DNA from: Terriglobales bacterium
GTDB lineage: Bacteria > Acidobacteriota > Terriglobia > Terriglobales > Acidobacteriaceae
DNA: 64,000 nt
Assembly: GCA_035764005.1 (NCBI GenBank)
Contig: DASTZZ010000083.1
Location: 1 to 64,000, forward strand
Reading direction: 5' to 3'
Part shown: positions 33,486 through 43,356 of the stretch, piece after piece
Layout: every line of letters starts with the position of its first letter
How positions within the stretch are numbered: position 1 is the stretch's first letter
Position numbers and translations under genes: made by a program
Notes under the pieces: model-generated
Database searches by the model: none
Told to the model about the DNA's origin: nothing
The model's input: only the letters and a program-made list of their open reading frames with translations

Positions 33486-36296
33486 TCATAGCTCGCTCTT
33501 ATTTGACGGCGCCACGAGCAGCCGGATGGGGCCAAAGAGTCCTGCTGGAATCGGCTGCACCTGATCCATGTCCTGCGCCTCAAAGCGGACGCCATATCTC
33601 AAATTCAGCAGACGATAATCGGGTAGGGCATGCCCAGCCATGTAGTTCAGGGCCAGATTTTCGACTTCAACGCGAATCGTATTCTCTCCTTCGTGAAGGA
33701 ACGAGGTGACGTCCAGCGAATATGGCGGACACCAAACTGATCCCGTGCGTTTGCTGTTCACGTAGACCACTGCGACTTCCCGAATCGGGCCGTCGAGCCA
33801 CGCTTGCATTCCTGCGCGTAGTTTCTCTTCCGGCAAAGGCTTCCCTTCTCCAAAATCGAGCTGAACTTTGCTGTCTCTGAGCGCCGATGCAGGAACTGTG
33901 ATTGTCTTCTCATAGGTAGCTGTTCCAGAGAAGTAGCGCGTCTCCGGATAGTCGGTCCAGGACTTCAAATCCTGCATGGTTTCGGTTTTGCCGCTGGTAC
34001 CGAAGGTGACATGCCAATCGTGGCTGATATCGATCGCGGTTGTCTCGACCGGGGCCGCCTTCCGAGTTCGGTGCAATGAACTGCTCCGGGAAAGCACGAA
34101 GACGCGCGAACCGTACGGCTCCAGATCAAGTTTGATTGTGGCGCTATTCGCACGAGGATCAGGAACATTCAGGTTCGAGACCGTCCCATTCATCGGATCC
34201 CAGAGTTGCACGGTCGTAGCTGCAACACGAAAACTCGCTTCGGTCTTCTGACTCTGATTCGTGGTGTTAGCTACGAAATAGATGTCCGCATCCCGTGTAC
34301 GTCGGTGAACGAAGCCGATGTCGGGCTCTGCGGGCGTAAAAGACACGTCTGCTTCGGTGAGTTGGGTAAGCAAGGCACTCAGTTTCTGCTCATCAGGCAA
34401 AAAATGACCTTGTGCATTCCCGGCCTGGAATAGACGCCGACTGATATCGCGAACCTCGACATTCTGTGAATCGCCGGCGAGGAGTCCCGGTGCCGCCGAG
34501 GGAAGCTGGCGCGTAGCAACCAGAATTCCCCCGGCTCGCGCGAAATCTTCGAACGTGCGATAGGTGTCAGGCGAGATCGTTTCCACGTTCGGCAAAATCA
34601 CAACTCGATATCGATTGGTGCCGAGAGCCAGCGTGTTCCCCTCGATGCGTCCCTTGCGCTGCAGCGCGTCCTCATCGAAGAAGTCGAAATCATGTCCGCT
34701 GGAAAGAGTGCTTTCGACGACATTAGTCCCAATTCGGGATTGCAGGGTCTGGAACAGGTTCACGCGCCCAGGACGAAAGCTCGCCCAGGCATCATCATTA
34801 GGCAGATAGACAGCGACGTCATTAACCGGTTCACCTTGGCGCAACAGATAGCTCACGCGCTGCAGATAGGCGGTGACGTCCGGCATCACAATCCACCACG
34901 GATTCTTCTCATCGAACACCGCCGCAGCGTAAAAACGCCATCCCGGATATTCGACGCCCTCAGGTGTATATGGCCAGCCATGGCCGACGAACTGGTTTAT
35001 GCCCTCAAGAAAATGGCGGTCCGCCTCCGCTTTCATATCCAGCGGGGTGGCTCGGAAAACCGGCGAGTGCAGCCAGGTCCAGGTTTCCGATGACGTGACC
35101 GGCACGCCATAGATGTGGCTCGCCGAAGAAGCCCAGCGTGTTGCTGAAAGTGACTTCCACTGCGCTCCTTCACCTTCAGGCAGGTCCGCCAACGAACTGC
35201 TCGAGAGCTCTGCCGGAGGAATCCCATAGGCTTGCATGCGAAACTTCGTGTGATTCTTCTGTGCCCAGTCATGCACAGTGGAGGCGAATCGTTCGTCGAA
35301 AAGTTCAGTAAGAGTCTTTCCCCAATCGCGACGCACTGCCCTGCTCTTAACGTCGCTACCTTCTGCCAGTTCCGGCAAATGTGGAACCAGGTCGTATCCT
35401 CGCCGTTTGTGGAACTCTTCCAGAAAATCCGGACTCCAATCGGAACCGTAAACCTCCAGACTGTCGCAGAAAACGGAATACGGACGATCAGAAGGAAACG
35501 CCTGCATCAGCCGATCGCCAACATGCTGCAAGTAATGTTCAACGGCGCTTCGATCGTAGTGATCAACGACGAATCCCTCGGCGCCGACTGCCGCTCGCTT
35601 CACCTGCATGCCCGTGCGGCTCGAAATGAAGAAAAGAACCTCGCCTGCACTACTCCGCTGTGGGAGCGTCACGAACCCGTCATGAACATCCGAGATTTGC
35701 CGATACTGGTGCTCTGATCGGCCATTGTCGGCGGTGGTTAAGAAAGCAGCAATTAAGGTCTCACCGGCCGTTAAGCTGGGCACGGGAATACTTGGGGAAT
35801 GTCCGTCGGTCTTGGTGCGAACAATACGCAGCGAACTCGCCGCTTCGGTGATTGGGACTCCAGGTCCTCCATACGGCCAGCCGCTGCCCAGAGTGAGGTC
35901 CATTCGCAGCCCAAGCTGCTTTGCTTTTTCTGAAGCGAAGCGCAGAGCATCCAGAAATTCATCCGATAAGTAGGAATGATTGTGGAAGCCGTGCTTCGGA
36001 TCGTCCAACGCAAGCGGATAAACCGGCTGGACCTCGAATCCTCCGATGCCGCCTTCTTTCACGCGCAGCATTTCTCTTTCGAGTTCCTGCTTGTCCACTG
36101 CCGGGCCGAACCACCACCAGCGCACCATGATGCGCGCCGCGTCTGGAGGATTGCGGAATTCATGTTCCAATTCAGGAAGAGTTGGACTCGAAGGCCGACC
36201 AGAGCTCGGCTGGGCGTGCGCAACGGCACTCAGAACACAGAGTGCGCACACAATGAACGCTGATCGGAAACCCAGGCATCGGTAGACCTGTTTCAA
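33486..36296 (-). CDS. Secreted glycosidase-like protein (GH106-related)
   Basis: About 936 residues. The frame is open from 36506, but that N-terminus is basic and unlike an exported protein; a TTG at 36296 has GGAGGA five bases upstream and gives a signal peptide (LGFRSAFIVCALCVLSAVAHA). The body matches alpha-L-rhamnosidase-like GH106 proteins (NPPDAARIMVRWWWFGP, EGGIGGFEVQPVYPLA, LGLRMDLTLGSGWPYGGP), ending in a galactose-binding-like beta-sandwich (FHE-GENTIRVEVENLALNY). It should act on rhamnose-containing plant or bacterial glycans. Substrate is inferred from family. Confidence 0.82.
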   Translation of the reverse strand: MKQVYRCLGFRSAFIVCALCVLSAVAHAQPSSGRPSSPTLPELEHEFRNPPDAARIMVRWWWFGPAVDKQELEREMLRVKEGGIGGFEVQPVYPLALDDPKHGFHNHSYLSDEFLDALRFASEKAKQLGLRMDLTLGSGWPYGGPGVPITEAASSLRIVRTKTDGHSPSIPVPSLTAGETLIAAFLTTADNGRSEHQYRQISDVHDGFVTLPQRSSAGEVLFFISSRTGMQVKRAAVGAEGFVVDHYDRSAVEHYLQHVGDRLMQAFPSDRPYSVFCDSLEVYGSDWSPDFLEEFHKRRGYDLVPHLPELAEGSDVKSRAVRRDWGKTLTELFDERFASTVHDWAQKNHTKFRMQAYGIPPAELSSSSLADLPEGEGAQWKSLSATRWASSASHIYGVPVTSSETWTWLHSPVFRATPLDMKAEADRHFLEGINQFVGHGWPYTPEGVEYPGWRFYAAAVFDEKNPWWIVMPDVTAYLQRVSYLLRQGEPVNDVAVYLPNDDAWASFRPGRVNLFQTLQSRIGTNVVESTLSSGHDFDFFDEDALQRKGRIEGNTLALGTNRYRVVILPNVETISPDTYRTFEDFARAGGILVATRQLPSAAPGLLAGDSQNVEVRDISRRLFQAGNAQGHFLPDEQKLSALLTQLTEADVSFTPAEPDIGFVHRRTRDADIYFVANTTNQSQKTEASFRVAATTVQLWDPMNGTVSNLNVPDPRANSATIKLDLEPYGSRVFVLSRSSSLHRTRKAAPVETTAIDISHDWHVTFGTSGKTETMQDLKSWTDYPETRYFSGTATYEKTITVPASALRDSKVQLDFGEGKPLPEEKLRAGMQAWLDGPIREVAVVYVNSKRTGSVWCPPYSLDVTSFLHEGENTIRVEVENLALNYMAGHALPDYRLLNLRYGVRFEAQDMDQVQPIPAGLFGPIRLLVAPSNKSEL

Positions 36297-36540
36297 TCGT
36301 CCTCCGGCTAAGAAGCGCAAGAATGCGCGCGTGTTAGAAATTCTGAAGCTGTTCAGAATACGCTGGAGGACTTTCCGGTCGCGCTCCCGTTTCGGGCTGC
36401 AGAATTTCTTGAACTCTCCACTTCTCTGATCCGAGACGCAGGACAAGAAATTGTGGCGCGGTGAACTTGGTGCGACTCCTGCCTTCCTAATCTCTCTAGT
36501 CCACAAAATCGAGGGACTGGAGCTTATTCATCAAGCTATA

Positions 36541-36804
36541 CGAGTCCCGCCAATGGGCGGGACGACCGAGAGTAGCCCACCATGCAGCGAAGCGGAATGG
36601 TGGGTGGGATGAAGAACGGATCGAGTCCGGCTTTCAGCCGGACGATTGAGAATCTCGGGTTCCGAGGTGTCAATGAGAAATCGCCCAAATTCTCATTCGT
36701 CCGGCTTGAAGCCGGACTCCGAGTTGTAACCACCGGTATCCCACCATTCCGATTCGCTGCATGGTGGGCTACTTTCATCCGTCCCGCACCAGACGCGGGA
36801 CTCG
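36541..36804. repeat. Nested triple palindrome (264 bp)
   Basis: Three pairs of inverted arms nest inside each other: outer CGAGTCCCG (36541-36549) with CGGGACTCG (36796-36804); middle 36573-36610 with 36738-36771 (TAGCCCACCATGCAGCGAA type); inner 36623-36653 with 36689-36719 (GAGTCCGGCTTTCAGCCGGA type). The inner arms contain their own small stem-loops. It could fold into one long hairpin. It is intergenic, 5' of the GH106-like gene. Confidence 0.85.
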
Positions 36805-36993
36805 GACCTTGAGATGTAAAGCGTCCAGGCGATATGCATTCATGATGTAGGCCCTCCATACGATGTGCGCACTCGCGAAGAGTCTGCTTTCCTGGGCCTA
36901 CGTGTGTCTGAGTGCGCGCCTAGACAAGCGCAACAAACAGGCAAGCGCCAGGGTCCTCAGGGACCATAGCGAAATTCCTTCAGCGCTGCAGGA

Positions 36994-37027
36994 CACAAAA
37001 AATACCCGTAGGCGCGAAGCCTACGGG
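36994..37027 (-). terminator. Intrinsic terminator downstream of the RND operon
   Basis: On the minus strand the stem CCCGTAGGC/GCCTACGGG (9 bp, loop TTCGC) is followed by TATTTTTTG. It lies about 240 bases past the RND pump stop codon, so the operon would carry a long untranslated 3' region. That region holds the structured-RNA candidate at 37053-37098. Confidence 0.8.
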
Positions 37028-37052
37028 TGGAGAGAACATTTTGATTAGAGAG

Positions 37053-37098
37053 GGCGAAACTCCAAGCGCCGGCAAGAACCCAGCTTGCCGAGCCTGGG
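37053..37098. other. Possible pseudoknot in the RND 3' region
   Basis: The plus strand has GGCG...CGCC (37053-37070), then GGCAAG (37071-37076) paired with CTTGCC (37084-37089), and the loop segment CCCAG (37079-37083) is complementary to CTGGG (37094-37098), which would make an H-type pseudoknot. The sequence is within a transcribed untranslated region if the terminator at 36994-37027 is used. I cannot match it to a known RNA class and cannot tell which strand would be functional. Confidence 0.3.
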
Positions 37099-37265
37099 AG
37101 GAGAACGCGTGAGAGCCACCCCTGACCCTCCAGCAATCCCTTCGTCTAAATAGACGGAATTCGAGGTGAAAAAGTTAGCGGTTATCCACTCCGGCCCGGA
37201 GATTTAACAAGTCTTAACAGGAGGCGGGTCTTTGCCGCCCCTTGGGTCTGTCTACTGATTAGCAG

Positions 37266-40200
37266 CTACACGGCAATCCGTTCATCTTCTGCGTGACGTT
37301 CTTCGATCTGTCGATGAGCGCCACTTCCCCAGCGCTCCTGCAGCGTCTTCAGCGTCACGTAGAGGATGGGGATAAACAGCAGGTTGAGCGTGGTTGCGGC
37401 AAGCATTCCCCCGAATGCGGTAGTGCCGACCGATTGGCGCCCATTCTTTCCCGCACCGCTTGCAAGCACCAGCGGCAGGACGCCGAGCATGAAGGCAAAG
37501 GATGTCATCAGGATCGGACGCAGGCGGATGCGAGCTGCTTCGAGCGCGGCTTCGGTGATTGAAAGTCCACGCTCGCGTAACTGCTCGGCGAACTCGACGA
37601 TCAGAATCGCGTTCTTGCTGGAGAGGCCGATGAGCATCACCAGTCCGACCTGGCAGTAGATGTCGTTGATCAATCCGCGCAGTGACTGTGCCAAAACGGC
37701 ACCGAGCACCGCCATCGGAACGGCGAGGATCACGATGAACGGCAGCGACCAACTTTCATACTGCGCCGCCAACGTGAGATACACGACCAGCAAGCCCAGA
37801 GCGAACAGCATCACCACCTGACTGCCCGATTCGATTTCCTCCAGCGACAGTCCTGTCCACGCGTAGGAGTAGCCGTGCGGCAGAATCTTCGCCGACAACT
37901 CCTCCATCTTCTGGATGGCCTGGCCGGAGCTTTGTCCGCGTGCTGCCGAGCCATCGAGTTCAACCGAGCGGAACAGGTTGTAGTGGCTGATGACGGGTGG
38001 CGTCGTAGTCTGCGTAATGTTGACCAGATCTTCGAGCGGTACCATGCCGCCCTTATCGGAGCGAACATAGAACTGCTTCATCGACTGCGGCGACATGCGC
38101 GCCTGCTGATCGGCCTGTATGTAAACGCGGTATGCGCGATTATTGAAATCGAAATCGTTCACGTACGCTGAAGCCATGTACACCTGCAGCGTGTTCGTGA
38201 TCTGCGAGAGCGACACGCCCAGGCTCTTGGCTTTCTCGCGATCGATGCTGACGAGGAACTGAGGATCAGTCGCGCTGTAGCTGGTGAATAACCCGGTGAG
38301 TCCGCTGTTGGGCTGATTCCCTGCTCCGATCAGGCTGTAAGCGACTTTGCCCAACTCTTCGGGAGTGTGTCCGCCTTCGTCCTGCAGGATGTACTGGAAT
38401 CCGCCGAAATTACCGAGGCCGTTTACCGACGGTGGAGCGAAGGGCACGACGATGGCGCCGGAAATTCCAAACAATGGTCCGCGTAGACGGTTGATGATTG
38501 CTTCTGCGGAGCGTTCGTCGCCTTTTCGTTGCGACATCGGCGCGAGTGTGCCGAAGACCATTCCGCGATTGGGCGCGGCTCCGGCGAAGCTGAATCCGGA
38601 AACAGCGAACGTGCCGACGATGTCTTTCTCGCGGCCCAACACCTGTTCGATTTGCTTGGCGATATTTTCGGTGTACTCGATCGAAGCGCCGGGCGGGCAC
38701 TGAACCAGGATCATGAAATATCCCTGGTCCTCTTGCGGAACGAAGCCGCGCGGGACGCGCTGGTAGAACCAGTAGGTAAATGCGAGGCCGCCGAGGAAGA
38801 CGAGCACCACGATCCACCTCAGCGGAACGAGGTGTTTTAGAGTGTCGCGATAGGCGTGCGTGACCTTGTGCACGCCGCGATTGAACACACCAAAAACGCC
38901 GCGATTTGATTCCCCCGTGTGATGTCCTAACATCAGAGCCGAGAGTGCCGGCGTCAGCGTCAAAGCGTTGAATGCCGAAATGGCAACCGAAAACGCGATC
39001 GTCAACGCGAACTGACGGAACATGATGCCGGTAGTTCCGGGAAAGAACGCGACCGGCACGAACACGGAAACCAGCACCAGCGAGGTGGCGACCACAGCTC
39101 CGGCAACTTCGCTCATGGCCACGGAAGCGGCATGGTGGGGCTCGGTTACACCTTCTGATATATGCCGCTGCACGTTCTCAATAACGACAATCGCATCGTC
39201 CACCACCAGGCCGGTGGCGAGCGTGATGCCGAAGAGCGTGAGCGTATTGATCGAGAATCCCAGCGCCTTGACGAAGATGAAGGTGCCGACGAGCGAGACC
39301 GGAATGGTGACAGCCGGAATGACTGTGGAGCGCCAATCCTGCAGGAACAGGAAGATGACAAAAATAACCAGCAGAATCGCTTCGATGAGCGTGCTGATTA
39401 CGTCTTTAATCGAATCCGCGACAACGTCAGTAGTATCGAAAGCAACGTTGAATTTGAGTCCCGGCGGAAAGCTCTTCGACAGTCTTTCAAGTTCCCCAAT
39501 CGCCGCTCGATCTACCGCGATGGCATTCGCGTTCGAGAGCTGAGTGACTCCCACGCCGACCGCAGGATGGCCATTGAATCGCAATCCTGAGTCGTAGTTT
39601 TCGGCTCCGAGTTCGGCGTGACCAACGTCTCTTAGGCGGACAATCGTGCCGTCGGGCGCGGTTTTGAGCACGATATTGTCGAATTGCGCAGGATCGGTGA
39701 GCCGACCGACGGCGCGCACGCTGATCTCGTACTGCTGATTCGGAGGCGCCGGCGCCTGTCCCACCGCGCCCGCAGCAACTTGCACGTTCTGTTCCTGCAG
39801 AGCTGTGACAACATCGCTGGCTGTGAGCTGACGCGTAGCCATGCGCACTGGATCAAGCCAGAGCCGCATTGCATATTTGCGCTCGCCGAAGATGATCACG
39901 TCGCCTACACCGCGAATACGCTTGAGTGCATCGCGCACGTAGATGTCGAGATAGTTACTGATAAAGAGACTGTCGTAGCGATTGCCTTCCGCGTAGAAAC
40001 CGGCGCCGAAGACGAAATTATTGGTCGCCTTCACGACGCTCACGCCCGTCGTCTTCACTTCATTGGGCATGCGCCCGAGCGCCTGGTTAACCCGGTTCTG
40101 CACGTCAACGGCGGCAAGATCGACATCGCGATTCAGATCGAAGACCACGCTGATTCCGCTGGTGCCGTCGTTGCCGCTGGTGGAGGTCATGTACTTCATG

Positions 40201-40424
40201 CCCTCAACACCGTTGATCTGCTGCTCCAACGGAGTCGTCACCGATGTCTCAACTACCTGCGCACTGGCGCCGTTGTAGAACGCGCTCACTTGGACCGTCG
40301 GCGGTGCCAGATTGGGAAACTGCGCTACAGGAAGTGTCGGGATTGAGACTGCTCCACCAAGAATGATCAGCAGAGCGCAGACCGTGGCAAAGATGGGTCG
40401 CTTAATAAAGAAATCGACAAACAT
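37266..40424 (-). CDS. RND multidrug efflux pump, inner-membrane subunit (AcrB/MexB type)
   Basis: A 1052-residue proton-driven pump. The relay residues are present in GLVVDDAIVVIENV (two Asp) and LIGLSSKNAILIVEFA (Lys). Other landmarks are the N-terminal MFVDFFIKRPIFATVCALLIIL, YNGASAQVVETSVTTPLEQQINGVEGMKYM and FVPQEDQGYF. Length matches the HAE-1 family. The adaptor gene lies 6 bases upstream. The outer-membrane partner is not in this operon; a candidate is encoded at 25134-26609. Substrates unknown. Confidence 0.97.
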   Translation of the reverse strand: MFVDFFIKRPIFATVCALLIILGGAVSIPTLPVAQFPNLAPPTVQVSAFYNGASAQVVETSVTTPLEQQINGVEGMKYMTSTSGNDGTSGISVVFDLNRDVDLAAVDVQNRVNQALGRMPNEVKTTGVSVVKATNNFVFGAGFYAEGNRYDSLFISNYLDIYVRDALKRIRGVGDVIIFGERKYAMRLWLDPVRMATRQLTASDVVTALQEQNVQVAAGAVGQAPAPPNQQYEISVRAVGRLTDPAQFDNIVLKTAPDGTIVRLRDVGHAELGAENYDSGLRFNGHPAVGVGVTQLSNANAIAVDRAAIGELERLSKSFPPGLKFNVAFDTTDVVADSIKDVISTLIEAILLVIFVIFLFLQDWRSTVIPAVTIPVSLVGTFIFVKALGFSINTLTLFGITLATGLVVDDAIVVIENVQRHISEGVTEPHHAASVAMSEVAGAVVATSLVLVSVFVPVAFFPGTTGIMFRQFALTIAFSVAISAFNALTLTPALSALMLGHHTGESNRGVFGVFNRGVHKVTHAYRDTLKHLVPLRWIVVLVFLGGLAFTYWFYQRVPRGFVPQEDQGYFMILVQCPPGASIEYTENIAKQIEQVLGREKDIVGTFAVSGFSFAGAAPNRGMVFGTLAPMSQRKGDERSAEAIINRLRGPLFGISGAIVVPFAPPSVNGLGNFGGFQYILQDEGGHTPEELGKVAYSLIGAGNQPNSGLTGLFTSYSATDPQFLVSIDREKAKSLGVSLSQITNTLQVYMASAYVNDFDFNNRAYRVYIQADQQARMSPQSMKQFYVRSDKGGMVPLEDLVNITQTTTPPVISHYNLFRSVELDGSAARGQSSGQAIQKMEELSAKILPHGYSYAWTGLSLEEIESGSQVVMLFALGLLVVYLTLAAQYESWSLPFIVILAVPMAVLGAVLAQSLRGLINDIYCQVGLVMLIGLSSKNAILIVEFAEQLRERGLSITEAALEAARIRLRPILMTSFAFMLGVLPLVLASGAGKNGRQSVGTTAFGGMLAATTLNLLFIPILYVTLKTLQERWGSGAHRQIEERHAEDERIAV

Positions 40425-40430
40425 AAAGCC

Positions 40431-41615
40431 CTAACTTCCCTGTACCTGCGCGTTCACCGGCATGCCGTCGGCAAGCATTTGCGTATCGGAGACAATGACT
40501 TTGTCTCCGGCTTTGAGGCCATCGAGCACAACGTAGTTATTGCCGTCGAGCTGACCCACCTTGATCTGCTTCTGATGAGCCACGCTCTTTCCTCCGCTGT
40601 CTTCGGCGACGTAAACAAAAAACTGGCCGCCGATACGAGAAACTGCCAGCACCGGCACCTCGAGCCCCTGGAGCGTTCCCCAGATCACGCGCGCGTGAAC
40701 AAACTGCGCGGTGCGCAAAATTCCATTGTCGTTCGGCACCGTGGCCTTTACCAGCACCGTTTGCGTCTGACTATCGACTTGAGGAGAAATGAACGTGATT
40801 TTTCCCTTCGCGATTGTCGTGCCCTGGTCGCCGAGGATCTCGACCTCTTTTCCCGTTTTGAGATCGGGCGCACGTTCAACTGGAACCTGAACGTAGGCCT
40901 CCAGACTTCCGGGCTTGTCCACCGTCGTGAGGAGAGTGCTTGTTGTAACTCGGTCTCCGACGTGAACGGGAATGTCTCCGACGATTCCCGCCATCGGCGC
41001 TACCACCTTGTAGTAGTGAAGCTGGGTTTCCTGCTCGTTGACGGAGGCCTTCAATGCCGACAGCTGGGCTTTGGCGGCATCGAGATTCGCGCGAGACTGA
41101 TCAAGTTCCGCCTTACTGATGACTCCAGCGGCGGCAAGTTGTGTCGACCGATCGTATTGCTGCTGCGCCCATTTCAGGTTTGCCTCCTGCGCAGCCGTGC
41201 TCGCCTGTTGATTGCGGACAGTTGCCTCCTGCTTCAGCGGATCGATCTGCATCAGCGGCTCGCCGGCATTTACATGCTCGCCGGAGTGGACAAAGATGTT
41301 GGTGATCGAGCCTTCCACCTGCGGGCTGATCGTCGCCGATTGGCGCGACTTCAGCGTCGCCACGTACTCCGACGAGTCGGTAACAGGCTGTGGATTGATC
41401 ACGTCCACCTTCACCCGCATCGCCGGCGGAGGTCCCTGCGGACCCTTTGGCTTTGAGCTGCAGGCCGACAGCGCAGCCGCTGCCGCAACCATGAGAGCAA
41501 ATCGGAGCACGGCTTCAGACCTGCCCAAATTGAAACTTTTCTTGAAGAACATCGAGCTCATAGAGCGATCAAAACCACGCCTTTTGAACAGACGCATCAC
41601 CCCTGGTGGTGTCAT
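40431..41615 (-). CDS. RND efflux periplasmic adaptor
   Basis: A 394-residue membrane-fusion protein linking the pump to an outer-membrane duct. A lipobox LSACSS implies lipid anchoring. Biotinyl-lipoyl halves (SATISPQVEGSITNIFVHSGEHVNAGEPLMQID and YYKVVAPMAGIVGDIPVHVGDRV) flank a coiled-coil hairpin (about 120-200), followed by a beta-barrel. Several in-frame starts precede the signal (41615, about 41597, and MSSMFF about 41560); the exact one is unsure. It is cotranscribed with the pump 6 bases downstream. Confidence 0.93.
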   Translation of the reverse strand: MTPPGVMRLFKRRGFDRSMSSMFFKKSFNLGRSEAVLRFALMVAAAAALSACSSKPKGPQGPPPAMRVKVDVINPQPVTDSSEYVATLKSRQSATISPQVEGSITNIFVHSGEHVNAGEPLMQIDPLKQEATVRNQQASTAAQEANLKWAQQQYDRSTQLAAAGVISKAELDQSRANLDAAKAQLSALKASVNEQETQLHYYKVVAPMAGIVGDIPVHVGDRVTTSTLLTTVDKPGSLEAYVQVPVERAPDLKTGKEVEILGDQGTTIAKGKITFISPQVDSQTQTVLVKATVPNDNGILRTAQFVHARVIWGTLQGLEVPVLAVSRIGGQFFVYVAEDSGGKSVAHQKQIKVGQLDGNNYVVLDGLKAGDKVIVSDTQMLADGMPVNAQVQGS

Positions 41616-41887
41616 CGTTCAACAATGTTTTCTTCCCGTAAAGAGCGGTTAGAGCCTGCGTGCGGCTCGGCGGGGGAACACCACGGAATCTGCTCTAAAT
41701 GGGAACCTCTAATGCTAACTGCGGGATGAAACCGCTGTCGAGCACTTGTTTTTGGCCTCTACTGCAGTTTTCACGAACAATTTCCACAATTTTCTTTTCG
41801 GAACTGTCGATTTGCCGGAGGCTTGCCCGTTGATACAGTGAGCGGGCGAGAGAGCAACGCGGAAGCAGCCCGCACGGAGAAGCTCCT

Positions 41888-42424
41888 ATGACGATCAAGG
41901 GCATCCTGGCGCTGTTTCATCTGCTGTTGCTGGTCTCGGCGGCCATCCATGCGAAACCGCCTGCTAACACCGAAGAATTGCAGGCAAATGCCGCGTTCGC
42001 ACGTCTAAAGAGCCTCGCCGGCGATTGGGAGTCGGCGGGACCAAATGGGGAACATTCCCGGCTGAACTATCAGGTGATCTCTGCCGGAACGGCCGTGATG
42101 GAGCGCTTCACCAGCGATGCCCTTCCGCACCAGAGCGGTTCAATGATTACGGTGTACTACATCGACAAAGGACAGCTCGTTCTCACGCATTACTGCATCG
42201 CCGGTAACCAGCCGCATCTGCGCGCAACGCGCTACGATCCTCAAACGGGTGAGCTGGATTTTGATTTCGTCGATGGAGGCAACATCATCACTGGGGAAGA
42301 AGGCCACATGCACAGCGCCCGCATGCGCTTCATCGATGAAGATCACGTCAGCAGCGAGTGGCAGTTCATGCAGGCGCGCTCTCCGAAGTTCACGGAATTG
42401 TCAAAGTTCACGCGCGCAAAGTGA
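41888..42424 (+). CDS. Exported protein of unknown function
   Basis: A 178-residue protein with a signal peptide (about 1-22, ending IHAKP) and a beta-rich body (LKSLAGDWESAGPNGEHSRLNYQVISAGTAVMERF, VYYIDKGQLVLTHYCIAGNQP). It resembles acidobacterial proteins of the DUF1579/lipocalin-like kind that sense or bind small hydrophobic molecules, but I make no firm assignment. GGAGAAG before the ATG supports the start. The YCII-family gene follows 35 bases after its stop. Confidence 0.7.
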   Translation: MTIKGILALFHLLLLVSAAIHAKPPANTEELQANAAFARLKSLAGDWESAGPNGEHSRLNYQVISAGTAVMERFTSDALPHQSGSMITVYYIDKGQLVLTHYCIAGNQPHLRATRYDPQTGELDFDFVDGGNIITGEEGHMHSARMRFIDEDHVSSEWQFMQARSPKFTELSKFTRAK

Positions 42425-42459
42425 AAACGCACATAGTCGATTACGAGGTGATATCCAAC

Positions 42460-42825
42460 ATGCCGCAATATTTACTTCTGCTCCATGACGATGCCTCTGG
42501 CTGGGCTAAGCTCAATGCCGACGAACGCAAATGGTGGATGGAAAAATACGGCGCTTACAGAGAGGGTCTCAAGGCAAAGAAGGCCTGGGTCGGCGGACAA
42601 AAGCTCGCTGATGATCCTGGACGCGTCCTGCGCGGGGCCGGCGATAACGTTAGAGTTACCGATGGTCCTTACAGTGAGACCAAAGAGTGGCTCGGGGGGT
42701 ACTTCCTGATCGAAGCGCCGAATTACAAGGCCGCCGTTGAACTCGCCCGTGACTGTCCTACGCTATTGCATGGCGGCACAATAGAACTGCGCGAGGTAGA
42801 CGCGAGAACTCCAAACCCAACCTAG
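42460..42825 (+). CDS. YCII-family protein
   Basis: A 121-residue protein starting MPQYLLLLHDDASGW, with the YCII/DGPF pattern VRVTDGPYSETKEWLGGYFLIEAPNYKAAVELARDCPTL. GAGGTGAT lies 7-8 bases upstream of the ATG. YCII-related domains are ferredoxin-like and often act as dimeric binding or sigma-factor-associated proteins. It sits in an apparent two-gene unit after an exported protein, with no sigma factor nearby. Confidence 0.86.
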   Translation: MPQYLLLLHDDASGWAKLNADERKWWMEKYGAYREGLKAKKAWVGGQKLADDPGRVLRGAGDNVRVTDGPYSETKEWLGGYFLIEAPNYKAAVELARDCPTLLHGGTIELREVDARTPNPT

Positions 42826-43356
42826 AAAAGGGAACCCTGATCTATCACTCGACAGATTTCCCGCCAGAACCAGCAACTCTGGTCGATGCCTTCAGGGCTT
42901 CGTAACTTTTCATCCGACTCTCTGGATTAGCTCTATTCGAGGGCGTGCGTACCTTTGGATGGCTTGACATCGGCCGGTGATTCTCTCGCAGACTGTTGAT
43001 GACGAAAGAGATAGGTTCGAATCGCGAAGGGATGATGGATCGCGGCAATGAAAAGAGTTGACATCAGTCAGCACAAGCAACATCGCTAGAACCGAACACA
43101 TTCCTGGAGAACCGTAAAGAGACCGAATAGCAAAGAGGAGAGAGGCACGTGCGAGTAGCTGAAGACATGCCGACTCGATGCGTCCACTACGTCCACTTAG
43201 TCCACCGCGTCTACCAGCGCACCGCATTCCGCGATGCACGCAATGGAAATCCGAGTTGCCGTCGCACATTAGCCGCCTAGCCATTTTTGCGGGGTTCGTA
43301 CAGCAACCAGCGCGAGAGCTGCTGCTTCCAAGTATCGGATGAAAGGAGCAGTTCTC
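42826..43356. other. Intergenic stretch of about 530 bp
   Basis: No family resemblance in any of its short frames. It contains a TTGACA at about 43058-43063 but no matching -10, and otherwise no repeat arms or hairpins of note. It should hold the promoter of the phospholipase gene that follows. Confidence 0.5.
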
